Assembly: GCA_022072615.1 (NCBI GenBank)
Contig: JAJVHS010000081.1
Span: 32,727-96,726, forward strand
Source of the DNA: Phycisphaerales bacterium
Lineage (GTDB): Bacteria; Planctomycetota; Phycisphaerae; Phycisphaerales; UBA1924
Length of the DNA stretch: 64,000 nt
Reading direction: 5' to 3'
In this document: piece after piece, positions 17,541 through 28,185 of the stretch
How positions within the stretch are numbered: position 1 is the stretch's first letter
How the letters are laid out: each line of letters begins with the position of its first letter
The notes under the pieces: generated by a model
What the model was told of the DNA's origin: nothing
What the model saw: the letters and a program-made list of their open reading frames with translations, nothing else
Databases searched by the model: none
Translations under genes and position numbers: made by a program

Positions 17541-20085
17541 CGCCCCCCAGGTTCCGCACGCATCGGCCCCGACCGACGCGGTGCGCGCCTGGTTCGCGTC
17601 CCGGGGCTGGCAGCCGTACCCGTTCCAGGAAGAAGCCTGGAACGCCTACCTCGCCGGCGCCAGCGGGCTCATCCATGTTCCCACCGGCGCAGGAAAGACG
17701 TACGCCGCGTACGGCGGGCCGCTCGCCGAGCTGCTCAGCGAAGCAGCCACGGGCGACACCATCGCCGGCATCCGGGTCATCTACGTCACGCCCCTCCGAG
17801 CAGTGTCGCGCGACATCGAGCTCGCGCTCAAGGCGCCGATCCGCGAACTCGGCATCGCCGCTCGGGTTGAATCTCGCACCGGCGACACCTCCACCTCCCT
17901 GCGATCCCGCCAGCGCACGGCGCTGCCGCAGGTGCTGGTCACCACCCCTGAATCGCTCTCGCTCATGCTGACGTGGGAGCACGCGGCCGACCAGTTCCGC
18001 ACGCTCCGCGGCGCGATCATCGACGAGTGGCACGAGTTGCTCTCGTCCAAGCGCGGCACCCAGACGGAGCTCGCGCTCGCGAGATTGCGCACCTTCGCGC
18101 CCGGGCTGCGGACCTGGGCGCTCTCGGCCACGCTCGAGAACCTCGAGGAAGCCGCGCACGCCGCTTCCGGCAGTGTTCAATCGCGGCCGCCCCACATCAT
18201 CAGCGCCCGCCTTGATCGCCCGGTCACCATCCGCACGATCATCCCGTCTCGTCCCAACGCCTTCCCGTGGGCCGGGCACATGGGCCTCTCGATGCTGCCC
18301 GAGGTGATCGCCTCGCTCGACCCCGACCGGTCGACGCTGCTCTTCACCAACACGCGCTCGCAGGCCGAGCTCTGGCACCAGGCGATCGCGGTCGCTCGGC
18401 CGGATTGGGCCGAGGCCGGCATCCTCGGTCTGCACCACGGGTCGGTCGATCGCGACCAGCGCGAGCAGATCGAAGCCGGGCTCAAGGATGGGTCCGTCCG
18501 CATCGTCGTCGCCACCAGTTCGCTCGACCTCGGGGTCGACTTCGCCCCCGTTGAAGAGGTTTACCAGATCGGGTCACCCAAGGGGATCGCCCGGCTGCTC
18601 CAGCGAGCGGGTCGATCCGGCCACCGCCCCGGCGCGCCCTGCCGCGTCACCTGCGTCCCGACCCACGGCCTCGAGCTGATCGAGATCGACGCCGTTCGCC
18701 GCGCGGTCGCCAGCGCCCGTGTCGAGCCCCGCCGCGTCGTCAGCAAGCCGCTCGACGTGCTCGCCCAGCACATGGTCACCAGCGGCATGGGCGGGGGCTT
18801 CGTGCCCGACGACCTCTTCCGCGAAGTGCGCACGACGTATTCCTACCGCGATCTCACGCGCGAGGAGTTCGACTGGACGCTCAAGCTCGTCAAGGAAGGC
18901 GGCGCGACCCTCTGGGCCTACCCCGAGTACCACAAGCTCGTCGATGACGGCGGCCGACTGAAAGTCGCGGGCGGGCGCATCGCCCAGATGCACAAGCTCA
19001 ACGTCGGCACCATCGTCAGCGAAGCCACCATGACCGTCCGCTTCCTCTCGGGTCGGACCGTCGGCAGCATCGAAGAGAACTTCATCAGCATGCTCAAGCC
19101 CGGGCAGCACTTCCTCTTCGCGGGCCGCATCCTCGAGTTCGTCCGCATCCGCGACCTTGATGCCTACGTCCGCCCCGCCGCCGGCAAGACCTCTTTCACG
19201 CCCCACTGGATGGGCACCAAGCTCCCGATCTCCGAATCGCTCGGCGAGGGCGTCCGCCTCTCGCTCGAGCGCGCCGCCGCCGGCCCGGCCGACTCCCCCG
19301 AACTCGCCGCCGCCCGGCACATTGTCGAGGCCCAGCAGCGCCTCTCCCACGTTCCCGCCGCGGACGAGTTCCTCATCGAGACCTGCGTCACGCGCGAAGG
19401 ACGGCACATCTTCATGTTCCCGTTCGAGGGCCGGCTCGTGCACCTGGGACTCGCTGCCGTGCTCTCGCTGCGGCTCTCGCGGCTCAGGAAATCCACCTAT
19501 TCCATCGCCGCCAACGACTACGGCTTCGAGCTCCTCACCGCCGCCGACAACGACCCTACCCCATTCATCACCCAGGACCTCTTCACCGGCGACAACCTCT
19601 TCGAGGATTCGCTCGCGAGCGTCAACATCGCCGAACTCTCCCGGGCCCAGTTCCGCGAGGTCGCCCGCGTCGCCGGCCTGGTCTTCGCCGCCTACCCCGG
19701 CGCACGCAAGAGCGCCCGCCAGCTCCACGCCAGCTCGTCGCTGCTCTTTGACGTCTTCACCGAGTTCGACCCGGGCAATCTCCTGCTCGAGCAGGCCCGC
19801 CGCGAGGTCATGGAGCGCCAGTTCGAGCGAGGCCGCCTCGCCCGCGCCATCGACCGCCTCCGAGCCTCCAGGCTCCGTATCGTTGCCGTCGACCGGCCGA
19901 CCCCGCTGGGCTTCCCGCTCGTGATCGAGCGCGAGGGCGGGCGGCTCTCCAGCCAGACCATCCTCGAGCGCGTCGAGGCCATGAGAAAACAATGGGAGAA
20001 AGCGGCTTCGACATCACCATCGCCGGCCACGCCTTCCACCTCTCGCCGTGGCGGGCGGCGTTCTGGCACGCGCGTCGCACGTTGA
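17515..20085 (+). CDS. Ligase-associated DEAD/DEAH helicase (Lhr-like)
   Basis: An 856-residue superfamily 2 helicase. Walker A is VPTGAGKTYAAY (Lys61), Walker B is IIDEWHELL (near residue 170), motif III is ALSATLE, and the C-terminal RecA domain has TNTRSQAELW, SSLDLGVDF and LLQRAGRSGHRPG. A winged-helix and Lhr-core C-terminal region follows. In the known module this helicase (Lhr-Core2 type) unwinds DNA for the linked exonuclease and ligase. The last ~30 residues are a Ser/Pro/Arg-rich tail that exists because the frame runs on into pdeM. The gene overlaps the ligase by 26 bp and pdeM by 94 bp, so translation is probably coupled. Confidence 0.93.
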   Translation: MTRRKPHPDAPQVPHASAPTDAVRAWFASRGWQPYPFQEEAWNAYLAGASGLIHVPTGAGKTYAAYGGPLAELLSEAATGDTIAGIRVIYVTPLRAVSRDIELALKAPIRELGIAARVESRTGDTSTSLRSRQRTALPQVLVTTPESLSLMLTWEHAADQFRTLRGAIIDEWHELLSSKRGTQTELALARLRTFAPGLRTWALSATLENLEEAAHAASGSVQSRPPHIISARLDRPVTIRTIIPSRPNAFPWAGHMGLSMLPEVIASLDPDRSTLLFTNTRSQAELWHQAIAVARPDWAEAGILGLHHGSVDRDQREQIEAGLKDGSVRIVVATSSLDLGVDFAPVEEVYQIGSPKGIARLLQRAGRSGHRPGAPCRVTCVPTHGLELIEIDAVRRAVASARVEPRRVVSKPLDVLAQHMVTSGMGGGFVPDDLFREVRTTYSYRDLTREEFDWTLKLVKEGGATLWAYPEYHKLVDDGGRLKVAGGRIAQMHKLNVGTIVSEATMTVRFLSGRTVGSIEENFISMLKPGQHFLFAGRILEFVRIRDLDAYVRPAAGKTSFTPHWMGTKLPISESLGEGVRLSLERAAAGPADSPELAAARHIVEAQQRLSHVPAADEFLIETCVTREGRHIFMFPFEGRLVHLGLAAVLSLRLSRLRKSTYSIAANDYGFELLTAADNDPTPFITQDLFTGDNLFEDSLASVNIAELSRAQFREVARVAGLVFAAYPGARKSARQLHASSSLLFDVFTEFDPGNLLLEQARREVMERQFERGRLARAIDRLRASRLRIVAVDRPTPLGFPLVIEREGGRLSSQTILERVEAMRKQWEKAASTSPSPATPSTSRRGGRRSGTRVAR

Positions 20086-20804
20086 TCATCGCCGACCTGC
20101 ACCTGGGCAAGTCCGAGGCCTACGCCGCCTCCGGCATGCCCGTTCCGCCCGGTGTCATCGACGACGACCTCGCACGCATCGAGGCGCTGCTCACCGCCAC
20201 CCGAGCCGACCGCGTCCTGGTGGTGGGGGACCTCCTCCACGCGCCCGTCGGCCTCGCGCCCGCGCTAGTCGACCTCGTCGCCGCCTGGCGCACGCGCTGC
20301 CGTGCCGTGCTCGAACTCGTCCCCGGCAACCACGACCTTCGCATCGAGACCGTCGCCGCCGCGTGGGAGCTTCGCCTCCACGGTCGGTTCCTCATCGACG
20401 GCGAGATCGCCTTTGTTCACGACCCGCTCGACGCCGCCGAAGTGCTGGTGGATCACCCCGGCGTGGAGTTTGTCTGGACCGGCCACGTCCACCCGGGCGT
20501 GCGTCTCAAGGCCGGCGGTGACCGCCTGCTCCTGCCGTGTTTCTATCTCGCCCCGCAATACGGCATCCTGCCGGCGTTCTCCCGCTTCACCGGCGTCGTG
20601 GCCATGGACGACCGCGAGCCGGGTTCGACCGCCTACGCCATCGCCGAGGACCGCATCTTCAACGCCACCGCCCTGCGCGGGCTCACGACTTGCCCAGCTT
20701 GGCTTCCAGCATCGTCCGAGCCTCCGGCAGCGACAGCACCTTCGCCGAAAGTTCGGCGCCGCGCCGGCCCTGCTCGTGGTCCAGCGACCCGTCGATCGCG
20801 TTGA
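19992..20804 (+). CDS. pdeM: PdeM, ligase-associated DNA-damage-response phosphoesterase
   Basis: A 270-residue calcineurin-like metallophosphoesterase. All metal motifs are present: ADLHLGK (Asp35, His37), VGDLLH (Gly79-Asp80), GNHD (112-115) and TGHVHPG (GHVH 164-167). The N-terminus from residue 6 matches the family, so the 94-bp overlap with the helicase is real and not a start error. Family members are usually ~210-230 residues; here the last ~35 residues form a Pro/Ala/Arg-rich tail. That tail is encoded antisense to the 3' end of the convergent crotonase gene (122-bp overlap). It completes the four-gene repair module. Confidence 0.9.
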   Translation: MGESGFDITIAGHAFHLSPWRAAFWHARRTLIIADLHLGKSEAYAASGMPVPPGVIDDDLARIEALLTATRADRVLVVGDLLHAPVGLAPALVDLVAAWRTRCRAVLELVPGNHDLRIETVAAAWELRLHGRFLIDGEIAFVHDPLDAAEVLVDHPGVEFVWTGHVHPGVRLKAGGDRLLLPCFYLAPQYGILPAFSRFTGVVAMDDREPGSTAYAIAEDRIFNATALRGLTTCPAWLPASSEPPAATAPSPKVRRRAGPARGPATRRSR

Positions 20805-21441
20805 GCAGGTTTTTCGTGGCCCGCAGCGCCTCGGGGCCCCCCGTCGCCAGCCGCGCCGCCATCTCGTCGGCCGCGGCATCAAGGTCGCCGACCCCCGGCA
20901 CCACGCGGTTCACCATCCCCGCCTCGAACGCCTGCTGGCCGCTCATCAGCCCGCCCATCAAGAGGATCTGCCTCGCCCGCCCCGCCCCCACGCGCCGCAC
21001 CAGCCACGGCGCTACCACCGCCGGGCACACCCCAAGGTCAACCTCCGGGAACCCCATCTTCGAATCCGCGTGCGTGATCGACACGTCGCACACACACGCC
21101 AGACCGCACCCGCCGCCGATCGCCGCCCCGTTCACCTTGCCCAGCACCACCATCGGCAGCGACCTGATCTTGATGCACAGCTCCGCCAGGAGGTGCAGGA
21201 GCTCGAACGCCGCGCGGCTGTCGGGCGATCCCACCACCGCCTTCAAGTCCATCCCCGCGCAGAACGCCTTGCCCGCGCCCGTCAGCACAACCACCGACAG
21301 GTCGCCCCGCCCCAGGAGTTCATCCATCCGCTCGTGCAGCGCCCGCAGCAGCTCGATCGACAGCGCGTTACGAGCCTCCGGCCGGTTGATCACCAGCGTC
21401 CCGATCCGCCCCTGGCTCGTCACCGTCGCAAGCTCGCTCAT
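20683..21441 (-). CDS. Enoyl-CoA hydratase/isomerase family protein, methylglutaconyl-CoA-hydratase-like
   Basis: A 252-residue crotonase-fold protein. The oxyanion-hole segments are FCAGMDLKAV and NGAAIGGGCGLACVCD. At the two classical hydratase glutamates it has Gly at the first (GGGCGL) and keeps the second (GFPEVDLGVCP). That Gly/Glu combination with PAVVAPWLVRRVG is typical of LiuC/AUH-type methylglutaconyl-CoA hydratases in leucine breakdown, so this role is plausible, though no other leucine-pathway gene is near. The start MSELATV at 21441 has a weak purine-rich site upstream. A paralogue starts the same cluster 25 bp upstream. Its 3' end is overlapped by pdeM. Confidence 0.85.
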   Translation of the reverse strand: MSELATVTSQGRIGTLVINRPEARNALSIELLRALHERMDELLGRGDLSVVVLTGAGKAFCAGMDLKAVVGSPDSRAAFELLHLLAELCIKIRSLPMVVLGKVNGAAIGGGCGLACVCDVSITHADSKMGFPEVDLGVCPAVVAPWLVRRVGAGRARQILLMGGLMSGQQAFEAGMVNRVVPGVGDLDAAADEMAARLATGGPEALRATKNLLNAIDGSLDHEQGRRGAELSAKVLSLPEARTMLEAKLGKS

Positions 21442-21466
21442 CCCTTGCAATCTCCACGCATCGCCT

Positions 21467-22216
21467 TCATCGCCCCGACCGACCCGCCCACGCCTGCGGC
21501 AGAAGCTCACGCTGCTCGGCCGACCCTACCAGCGCCATCGACGCCCCGAGCCCCGCTCGCAGGCGTTCGGCATCCACCGATCCGTCCACCTCGTTCAGCC
21601 ATCGCTTCGTGAACGCCATCGCGTGCCGCGGCTTGCCCGCCAGCAGAGTCGCCAGCTCGATCGCCCGAGCTTCGCACGCCGCCGCATCCGCGGCGCACTC
21701 GTGCACCAGACCGATCCGAGCCGCCTCGACCCCGTCCACCAACCCCGGATCCAGGAGCCGCCCCCGGGCATTGCCGTTCCCCGCCGTCACCGTCAGCATC
21801 GGCGCTGACACCGCCGGCGAGAAACCCAGCCGCACCACCGGGTACCCCAGTTTCGCCCCCGCGCTGGTCACCGCAAGGTCCGCCGCCGCCACCATCGCGC
21901 ACCCGCCCGCCACCGCGGCCCCGTGAGCGCTCACGACGACCGGCGAAGGATGCTCACGCATCGTCACGCACACGCTCGCGAGCCCTTCGAGCAGCTTCCC
22001 CAGCACCGTTTCATCATCCCGGCAGGCCGTCAGATCAAACCCCGAGCAGAAAACATCGCCCACCCCCGAGAGCACGATCGCTCGGGCGCTCATCGCGTTG
22101 TCGAACGCCTGCCGCAGAGACCCGAGCATCGCCACCGTCAGCGCGTTGCGCTTCTCCGGCCTGTCGAGCCGAATCACCGCGACGTCACCGATGGAATCTG
22201 TCCGCAGCACGGGCAC
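21467..22216 (-). CDS. Crotonase-fold protein lacking both catalytic glutamates
   Basis: A 249-residue enoyl-CoA hydratase/isomerase superfamily member. It keeps the CoA-binding and oxyanion elements (RLDRPEKRNALT, FCSGFDL, HGAAVAGGCAMVAAAD), but the first catalytic Glu position is Ala (GGCAM) and the second is Val (GYPVVRLGF). It is therefore unlikely to hydrate enoyl-CoA in the standard way and may be an isomerase, a decarboxylase-like member or a non-catalytic partner of the adjacent paralogue. GTG 22216 is used; a TTG at 22240 would add eight residues and neither has a clear ribosome site. It lies 25 bp before the paralogue and 94 bp after urocanate hydratase. Confidence 0.8.
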   Translation of the reverse strand: MPVLRTDSIGDVAVIRLDRPEKRNALTVAMLGSLRQAFDNAMSARAIVLSGVGDVFCSGFDLTACRDDETVLGKLLEGLASVCVTMREHPSPVVVSAHGAAVAGGCAMVAAADLAVTSAGAKLGYPVVRLGFSPAVSAPMLTVTAGNGNARGRLLDPGLVDGVEAARIGLVHECAADAAACEARAIELATLLAGKPRHAMAFTKRWLNEVDGSVDAERLRAGLGASMALVGSAEQRELLPQAWAGRSGR

Positions 22217-22310
22217 AGCGTAGCGGCAAGTCACTTGCAACGCCCGTCATCGACGCACCCGTTCCCGTGGTGCGTCGCTGCCTCGATGCCTCGGTGCCTT
22301 GATGCCTGCT

Positions 22311-24014
<1,704 letters not shown>

Positions 24015-24231
24015 GTTCGTTCCCTCTGGCTGCGTGCGCTCAAGACCTGACGCTCGCCGCTGAGCGCCGAGCAGGCCTCGCGGGCCGCTCGGAGTCGCCC
24101 CCCTGCCGAGTCGCCTGAGCCTATCGCGCACCGCGGCGCTGTACAAGCCCGCGGTCCCACATTCTCATTCATCGGCTCGCGCGCTGCGGCGATTCAGGCT
24201 CCCCGCGCCCGATGCACGCCGCGATCCCCGC

Positions 24232-25806
24232 TCAGGAAATCCCGCGCGGTGGCCCCGTCTCGACCCCGTCGAAGTGCGCCGCGCTCATCCACCCCGCGTG
24301 ACGCATCAAGCCGCTGATGACGCCGATATCCGGCGCGATCGGCCGATCGTCCGTGAGCACCGGGATCACACTGCGGATTCTCTGGTGCGCCAACTCGATC
24401 ACGCGGCCGCTGCGAAGCGGCCGGTGGTACTCGAGTCCCTGCGCCGCGCACAGGATCTCGATCGCCACCACGTGCGTCGCAAGCTCGAGCGCACGCCTCG
24501 CCTTCGCCGCCGACCGCGGCCCGAATGAGTTGTAATCCTCGATCCCCGCGCTGGTCGGGATGTTCGCCACCGACGCCGGCGCCGCCAGGCCGATGATCTC
24601 GTTGCAGCACGCCGCCGCGGTGTACTGCGCGATCATCAGCCCCGAGTTCAGCGCCGGACGCGGCGTCAGGTAGTGGGGGAGCTCGCTCTCCTTCTCGTAC
24701 GCCGCGAGCATCCAGAACGTCCGCCGCTCGCTGATCCCCGCGATGTGGGACACGGCGATCGCGAGCGTGTCCAGCGGGATGGCCACCGGCATCCCATGAA
24801 AATTGCCGGCAGAAATGATCGAAGCCTCCGCCTTGCCCTCGGGCCCGAACACCAGCGGGTTGTCCGTCACCGCAGCCAGTTCTCGCTCGACCGCCCCATT
24901 CACGTATAGCATCGCATCCGCCGCCGCGCCCAGGACCGCCGGTGCGCACCGGAACGAGTAGGGGTCCTGCACCCGAGGGTCGTCCTCCCGGTGCGACACC
25001 AGGATCTCGCTCCCCGCCAGCAGCTCCCGCATCGCCGCCGCCACCAGCCCCGGGCCCCGCTGCGCACGAGCCTCGTACACCCGGGCATCCAGGAACGCAT
25101 CAGTCGCCCTCGCCGCGTCGATCGACATCGCCGCCGCCGTGATCGCCGCCCGCATCAGCGCCCTCGCGTCCGCCACCAGCAGCGCCGCCTGCGCCGCCAT
25201 CAGGTGCGTCCCGTTGATCATGGCGAGGCCTTCCTTGGCCTCGAGCACCAGGGCCGCGATCCCCGCCGTGCGCAGCGCATCGGCCGCCGGTTGAACCGCC
25301 CCCGTATCGGTGACGACATGGCCCTCGCCGATGCACGCCAGCGCCATGTGCGCCAGCGGCGCGAGATCGCCCGACGCGCCCACAGACCCCGTCTCCGGCA
25401 CCGCCGGCGTCACGCCCTTGTTGAGCATCTCGACCAGCGTCTGTGCGATCACCGGGCGGGCGCCCGACTTGCCCCTCGCCAGCGACGCCGCGAGCAGGAA
25501 CATCATCCCCCGCACCGTTTCAACCGGCAGCAGGGGGCCGACGCCCGCCGAATGGCTGCGGATCAGGTTGCGCTGCAGCGCCGCAACGTCGTGATCGGCG
25601 ATCCGCGTCCGCGAAAGCGACCCGAACCCGGTATTGATCCCGTAGTGAGCCCGCCCGTCGGACAGGCACCCCTCGACCACCCGGCGGCTCGCCGCCATCC
25701 GCTCGACCGCCGCCGGGGCGATCGAAACCTTGGCCCCGTGCCGAGCCACCGCCTCGACCGCGCCGATCCCCTGCCCGCCCTCGTCGATCACGACCTGCGT
25801 GTGCAT
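24232..25806 (-). CDS. hutH: Histidine ammonia-lyase
   Basis: A 524-residue enzyme that deaminates histidine to urocanate. The MIO electrophile is formed from the Ala144-Ser145-Gly146 triplet in GSVGASGDLAPL. HYGINTGFGSLS (about residues 54-65) and QRNLIRSHSAGVG (about 78-90) are the other family signatures. Length matches the usual 500-520. The start ATG 25806 (MHTQVVID) fits the family, while the open frame upstream to 26820 is antisense to the prepilin-like gene and is not coding. A TACTGG-like box lies just upstream. It is the first gene of the minus-strand hutH-hutU-crotonase cluster and is divergent from the gene at 25972. Confidence 0.96.
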   Translation of the reverse strand: MHTQVVIDEGGQGIGAVEAVARHGAKVSIAPAAVERMAASRRVVEGCLSDGRAHYGINTGFGSLSRTRIADHDVAALQRNLIRSHSAGVGPLLPVETVRGMMFLLAASLARGKSGARPVIAQTLVEMLNKGVTPAVPETGSVGASGDLAPLAHMALACIGEGHVVTDTGAVQPAADALRTAGIAALVLEAKEGLAMINGTHLMAAQAALLVADARALMRAAITAAAMSIDAARATDAFLDARVYEARAQRGPGLVAAAMRELLAGSEILVSHREDDPRVQDPYSFRCAPAVLGAAADAMLYVNGAVERELAAVTDNPLVFGPEGKAEASIISAGNFHGMPVAIPLDTLAIAVSHIAGISERRTFWMLAAYEKESELPHYLTPRPALNSGLMIAQYTAAACCNEIIGLAAPASVANIPTSAGIEDYNSFGPRSAAKARRALELATHVVAIEILCAAQGLEYHRPLRSGRVIELAHQRIRSVIPVLTDDRPIAPDIGVISGLMRHAGWMSAAHFDGVETGPPRGIS

Positions 25807-25971
25807 GCGGCCAGTATTGGACCGTTCGCCACTCGGTGCCACTGGCGGCGAGCCCGCCGGTGCTGTCTCCGGCCCGGCCCGTGCCAATGCCGCTCTGGGC
25901 AAAGTCCGTGCTACCACGCACGCCGTCCCGCTTTGAAACCGCCGCCACTTCAGGTACGCTGGTGACCAGCA

Positions 25972-26757
25972 GTGATCCGCACTCGCGCTCACCCACGCGT
26001 CGCCTTCACGCTCATCGAGCTGCTCGTGGTCATCGCCATCATCGCGGTCCTCATCGGGATCCTCCTGCCCGCGCTCGGCCACTCGCGCCAGATCACCAAG
26101 CAGCTCAAGTGCGGCGCCCAGCTCGGGCAGATCGCCTCGCTCGTCACCCAGTACGGCAACGACTACAAGGACCTGTTTCCCCCGCACCGTTCGCCCAAGT
26201 TCAATAACCAGGACGCCGAATGGTGGTGGGCGACGCTCATCTACACCAACTACCAGGACCGCGGCCTGCTCACCGCCTCCCAGGCCGCCAAAGACGAGCA
26301 CCACAAGCAGCTCTTCCGTTGCCCATCCGTCAGCAACCCCCGAGTGGATTACGGCCTCAAGTGGTCGTGGTCCTTCACCGCCCACAAGGTCGGCTACGGG
26401 TACAACGCCTTCTGGCTCGGCTTCTCGCCCTACACCATGGCCGACGCCGCCGGCGTCGACAACTGGTGGGCCAAGCGCGACGGCCGGGACCTCCGCACGC
26501 GCCCGACCTTCCAGATCGCCAACGTGGTCAGCCCCTCCCGCTGCCTGTTCACCGGCGAAACCAATCCCAAGCCCGACGGCAAATGGTCGTCCACGCTCTG
26601 GTTCCCGTACATCCAGGCGGCAAACGAGGGGCTCAACATCCGCCACTTCCGGACCGGCAACGCCGTCTTCGTCGACGGCCACTACGAGTCGCTCCAGGAC
26701 GACCAGATCAACGACCCCGTCAAGTTCCGCAGCAAGTGGGATCCGACGCTGAGGTAG
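25972..26757 (+). CDS. Prepilin-like N-methylation-motif protein with H-x9-DG C-terminus
   Basis: A 261-residue secreted pseudopilin-like protein. The N-terminus is the type IV pilin/type II secretion motif FTLIELLVVIAIIAVLIGILLPAL (residues 12-35, with Glu16). The residue before the cleavage site is Ala rather than the usual Gly. The globular part is aromatic-rich (EWWWATLIY, KWSWSF, DNWWAKR) and the end has RHFRTGNAVFVDGHYES, the H-x9-DG motif of the large planctomycete DUF1559-like family. These proteins are very numerous in planctomycetes and their role is unknown. The start is GTG 25972, with TACGCT at 25955-25960 ending 11 nt upstream. It stands alone, divergent from hutH. Confidence 0.88.
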   Translation: MIRTRAHPRVAFTLIELLVVIAIIAVLIGILLPALGHSRQITKQLKCGAQLGQIASLVTQYGNDYKDLFPPHRSPKFNNQDAEWWWATLIYTNYQDRGLLTASQAAKDEHHKQLFRCPSVSNPRVDYGLKWSWSFTAHKVGYGYNAFWLGFSPYTMADAAGVDNWWAKRDGRDLRTRPTFQIANVVSPSRCLFTGETNPKPDGKWSSTLWFPYIQAANEGLNIRHFRTGNAVFVDGHYESLQDDQINDPVKFRSKWDPTLR

Positions 26758-26773
26758 CGGGCACGAAAGTGCT

Positions 26774-26790
26774 GGCCCCGGGGGCCTTTC
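26774..26790 (+). terminator. Possible weak terminator
   Basis: A GGCCCC/GGGGCC stem with a 1-nt centre (26774-26786) is followed by TTTC and mirrored by GAAA upstream. The T-run is short. It would close the prepilin-like gene. A second 7-bp hairpin (26827-26833 with 26841-26847) lies further on. Confidence 0.35.
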
Positions 26791-26892
26791 GTCAAGAACG
26801 GCGGGTACGGTTGAGGCCACCGCGGGCCGGGGAGTACGGGTCCCCGGACTGCCGCGTTTCCGAGGGCTCCCATCTCTTCAAGGTCCGATAAT

Positions 26893-28185
26893 ATGCGTTA
26901 TGTAAAACAGAATGCACTGGCCCGCTTCTCCCCATCCAGGCCGTGTTTTCCCGGCTCAAACCGCCGTCCAGCCCTCGCCGCCGCCATGCTGCTGGCCCTC
27001 ATCCTCGGCCCGCTGACCTCGCTCGTCCCCCGGGCGGCCGCCCAGGGCTCGATGGCGATGTCTTTCTTCTCCGACGGCGATTTCACCCCCACCCTCTCAC
27101 GGTCGGACCTCGATGTCTTCGTCCGCGTGCTCAAGCTCAAGGATGCCGAGATCGCGGCCATGAACGACCTGTACGAGGGCTACTCCGAGACCATCCGCCG
27201 CGAGGCCCGGCACATCCGTGAAGTCGTCTTCGACGCCATCGAGGAATCGGAGTCCTACAGCGACCCCGGCAAGCTCGACCCGGCCCAGGAAGCCCTCACC
27301 AAGTGGCGCGAGCAGGCTGAGGTGCTCAAGCGAACCTTCATCGACGACCTCAAGTCGCTGCTCACACGCGAACAGGAGGAACGCTGGCCCATCGTCGAGC
27401 GGGAACTCCGCCGCATGAAGAACATGGGCGGGCGCCTCACCGGTGAAGGGCTCGACGTCGTCCGCCTGGTCTCGGACCTCAAGCTCAACCCCCCGCCGCC
27501 CGGCGTCGAGGACGCACTCGAGGTCTACAGCCAGGAACTCGACCGCCTCCTGATCCAGCGGAACGCGTTCATCGATCAGAACTCACCCCGCTTCGAGGAA
27601 CTCATCAAGTCCGACCCGCAGGCCGCGGAGATCATGTTCCGCGACGCGACCCGCATCCGGGCATCGATCCGGGACCTGAACCTCCGAACGATCGCGGCCA
27701 TCAGCGCCATGCTGCCGCCCGACGCCCAGCGCCGCCTCCAGGATGCGATCAACCAGCAGGTCAACCGCCGTGTGGAGGTCAAGAGCCGGGCCGAAGGCCA
27801 GTTGAACGAGGCCCGCAAGCTCGATGACCTCACGCCCGACCAGGTCGCCCAGCTTGACGAACTGGAACAGTGGTACACCGCCCGCGTTGATCCGTGGAAA
27901 CTGCGGGTGCTCGACGCCCTCCGCGAGTCGGAGGAGACCGACCTCCCCACGGCGCTGCGGCAGGCGCTGGGCCGCGAGCCGCCCCCTCGAGAGGGCGACC
28001 ACAACGCGCAGTGGCGGCTGCCGCCCGACCACCCCCTGCTGAAGCTCCGGCTCGAGCGGCTCGAGGTCGACCGCGAGATGCGCCGCAAGCTGGGCAACAT
28101 CCTGACGCTCGGCCAGCGGGAGGACCTGCCGCCCGGGCGGGACGCCTACGCCGTCTTCAACGATTTCACGCCCGGGACTCTGTAG
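26893..28185 (+). CDS. Exported helical/coiled-coil protein of unknown function
   Basis: A 430-residue protein with an N-terminal signal (a long basic lead-in, then AAAMLLALILGPLTSL, cleavage near AAAQG around residue 51). The mature part is almost entirely charged alpha-helix with long heptad-like stretches (for example the DLKSLLTREQEERWPIVERELRRM region) and no cysteines, so it is likely a periplasmic or envelope coiled-coil protein. I recognise no enzyme motif. GATAAT (26887-26892) directly abuts the ATG, so the true start may lie downstream. The signal helix beginning at Met32 remains intact in either case. Its 3' end overlaps the GNAT gene by 20 bp. Confidence 0.7.
   Translation: MRYVKQNALARFSPSRPCFPGSNRRPALAAAMLLALILGPLTSLVPRAAAQGSMAMSFFSDGDFTPTLSRSDLDVFVRVLKLKDAEIAAMNDLYEGYSETIRREARHIREVVFDAIEESESYSDPGKLDPAQEALTKWREQAEVLKRTFIDDLKSLLTREQEERWPIVERELRRMKNMGGRLTGEGLDVVRLVSDLKLNPPPPGVEDALEVYSQELDRLLIQRNAFIDQNSPRFEELIKSDPQAAEIMFRDATRIRASIRDLNLRTIAAISAMLPPDAQRRLQDAINQQVNRRVEVKSRAEGQLNEARKLDDLTPDQVAQLDELEQWYTARVDPWKLRVLDALRESEETDLPTALRQALGREPPPREGDHNAQWRLPPDHPLLKLRLERLEVDREMRRKLGNILTLGQREDLPPGRDAYAVFNDFTPGTL

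Noticed and set aside
18574..19992. A 472-codon minus-strand frame opposite the helicase
   Set aside because: No recognisable motif and low-complexity Glu/Gly/Ala content. It is a shadow of the helicase frame.
21467..22240. TTG at 22240 as the start of the crotonase paralogue
   Set aside because: It gives only eight extra residues with no ribosome site. GTG 22216 matches the usual family start better, although this is not certain.
25807..26820. N-terminal extension of the hutH frame to 26820
   Set aside because: The extra ~340 residues are antisense to the pilin-like gene and match no ammonia-lyase N-terminus. The family start fits 25806.
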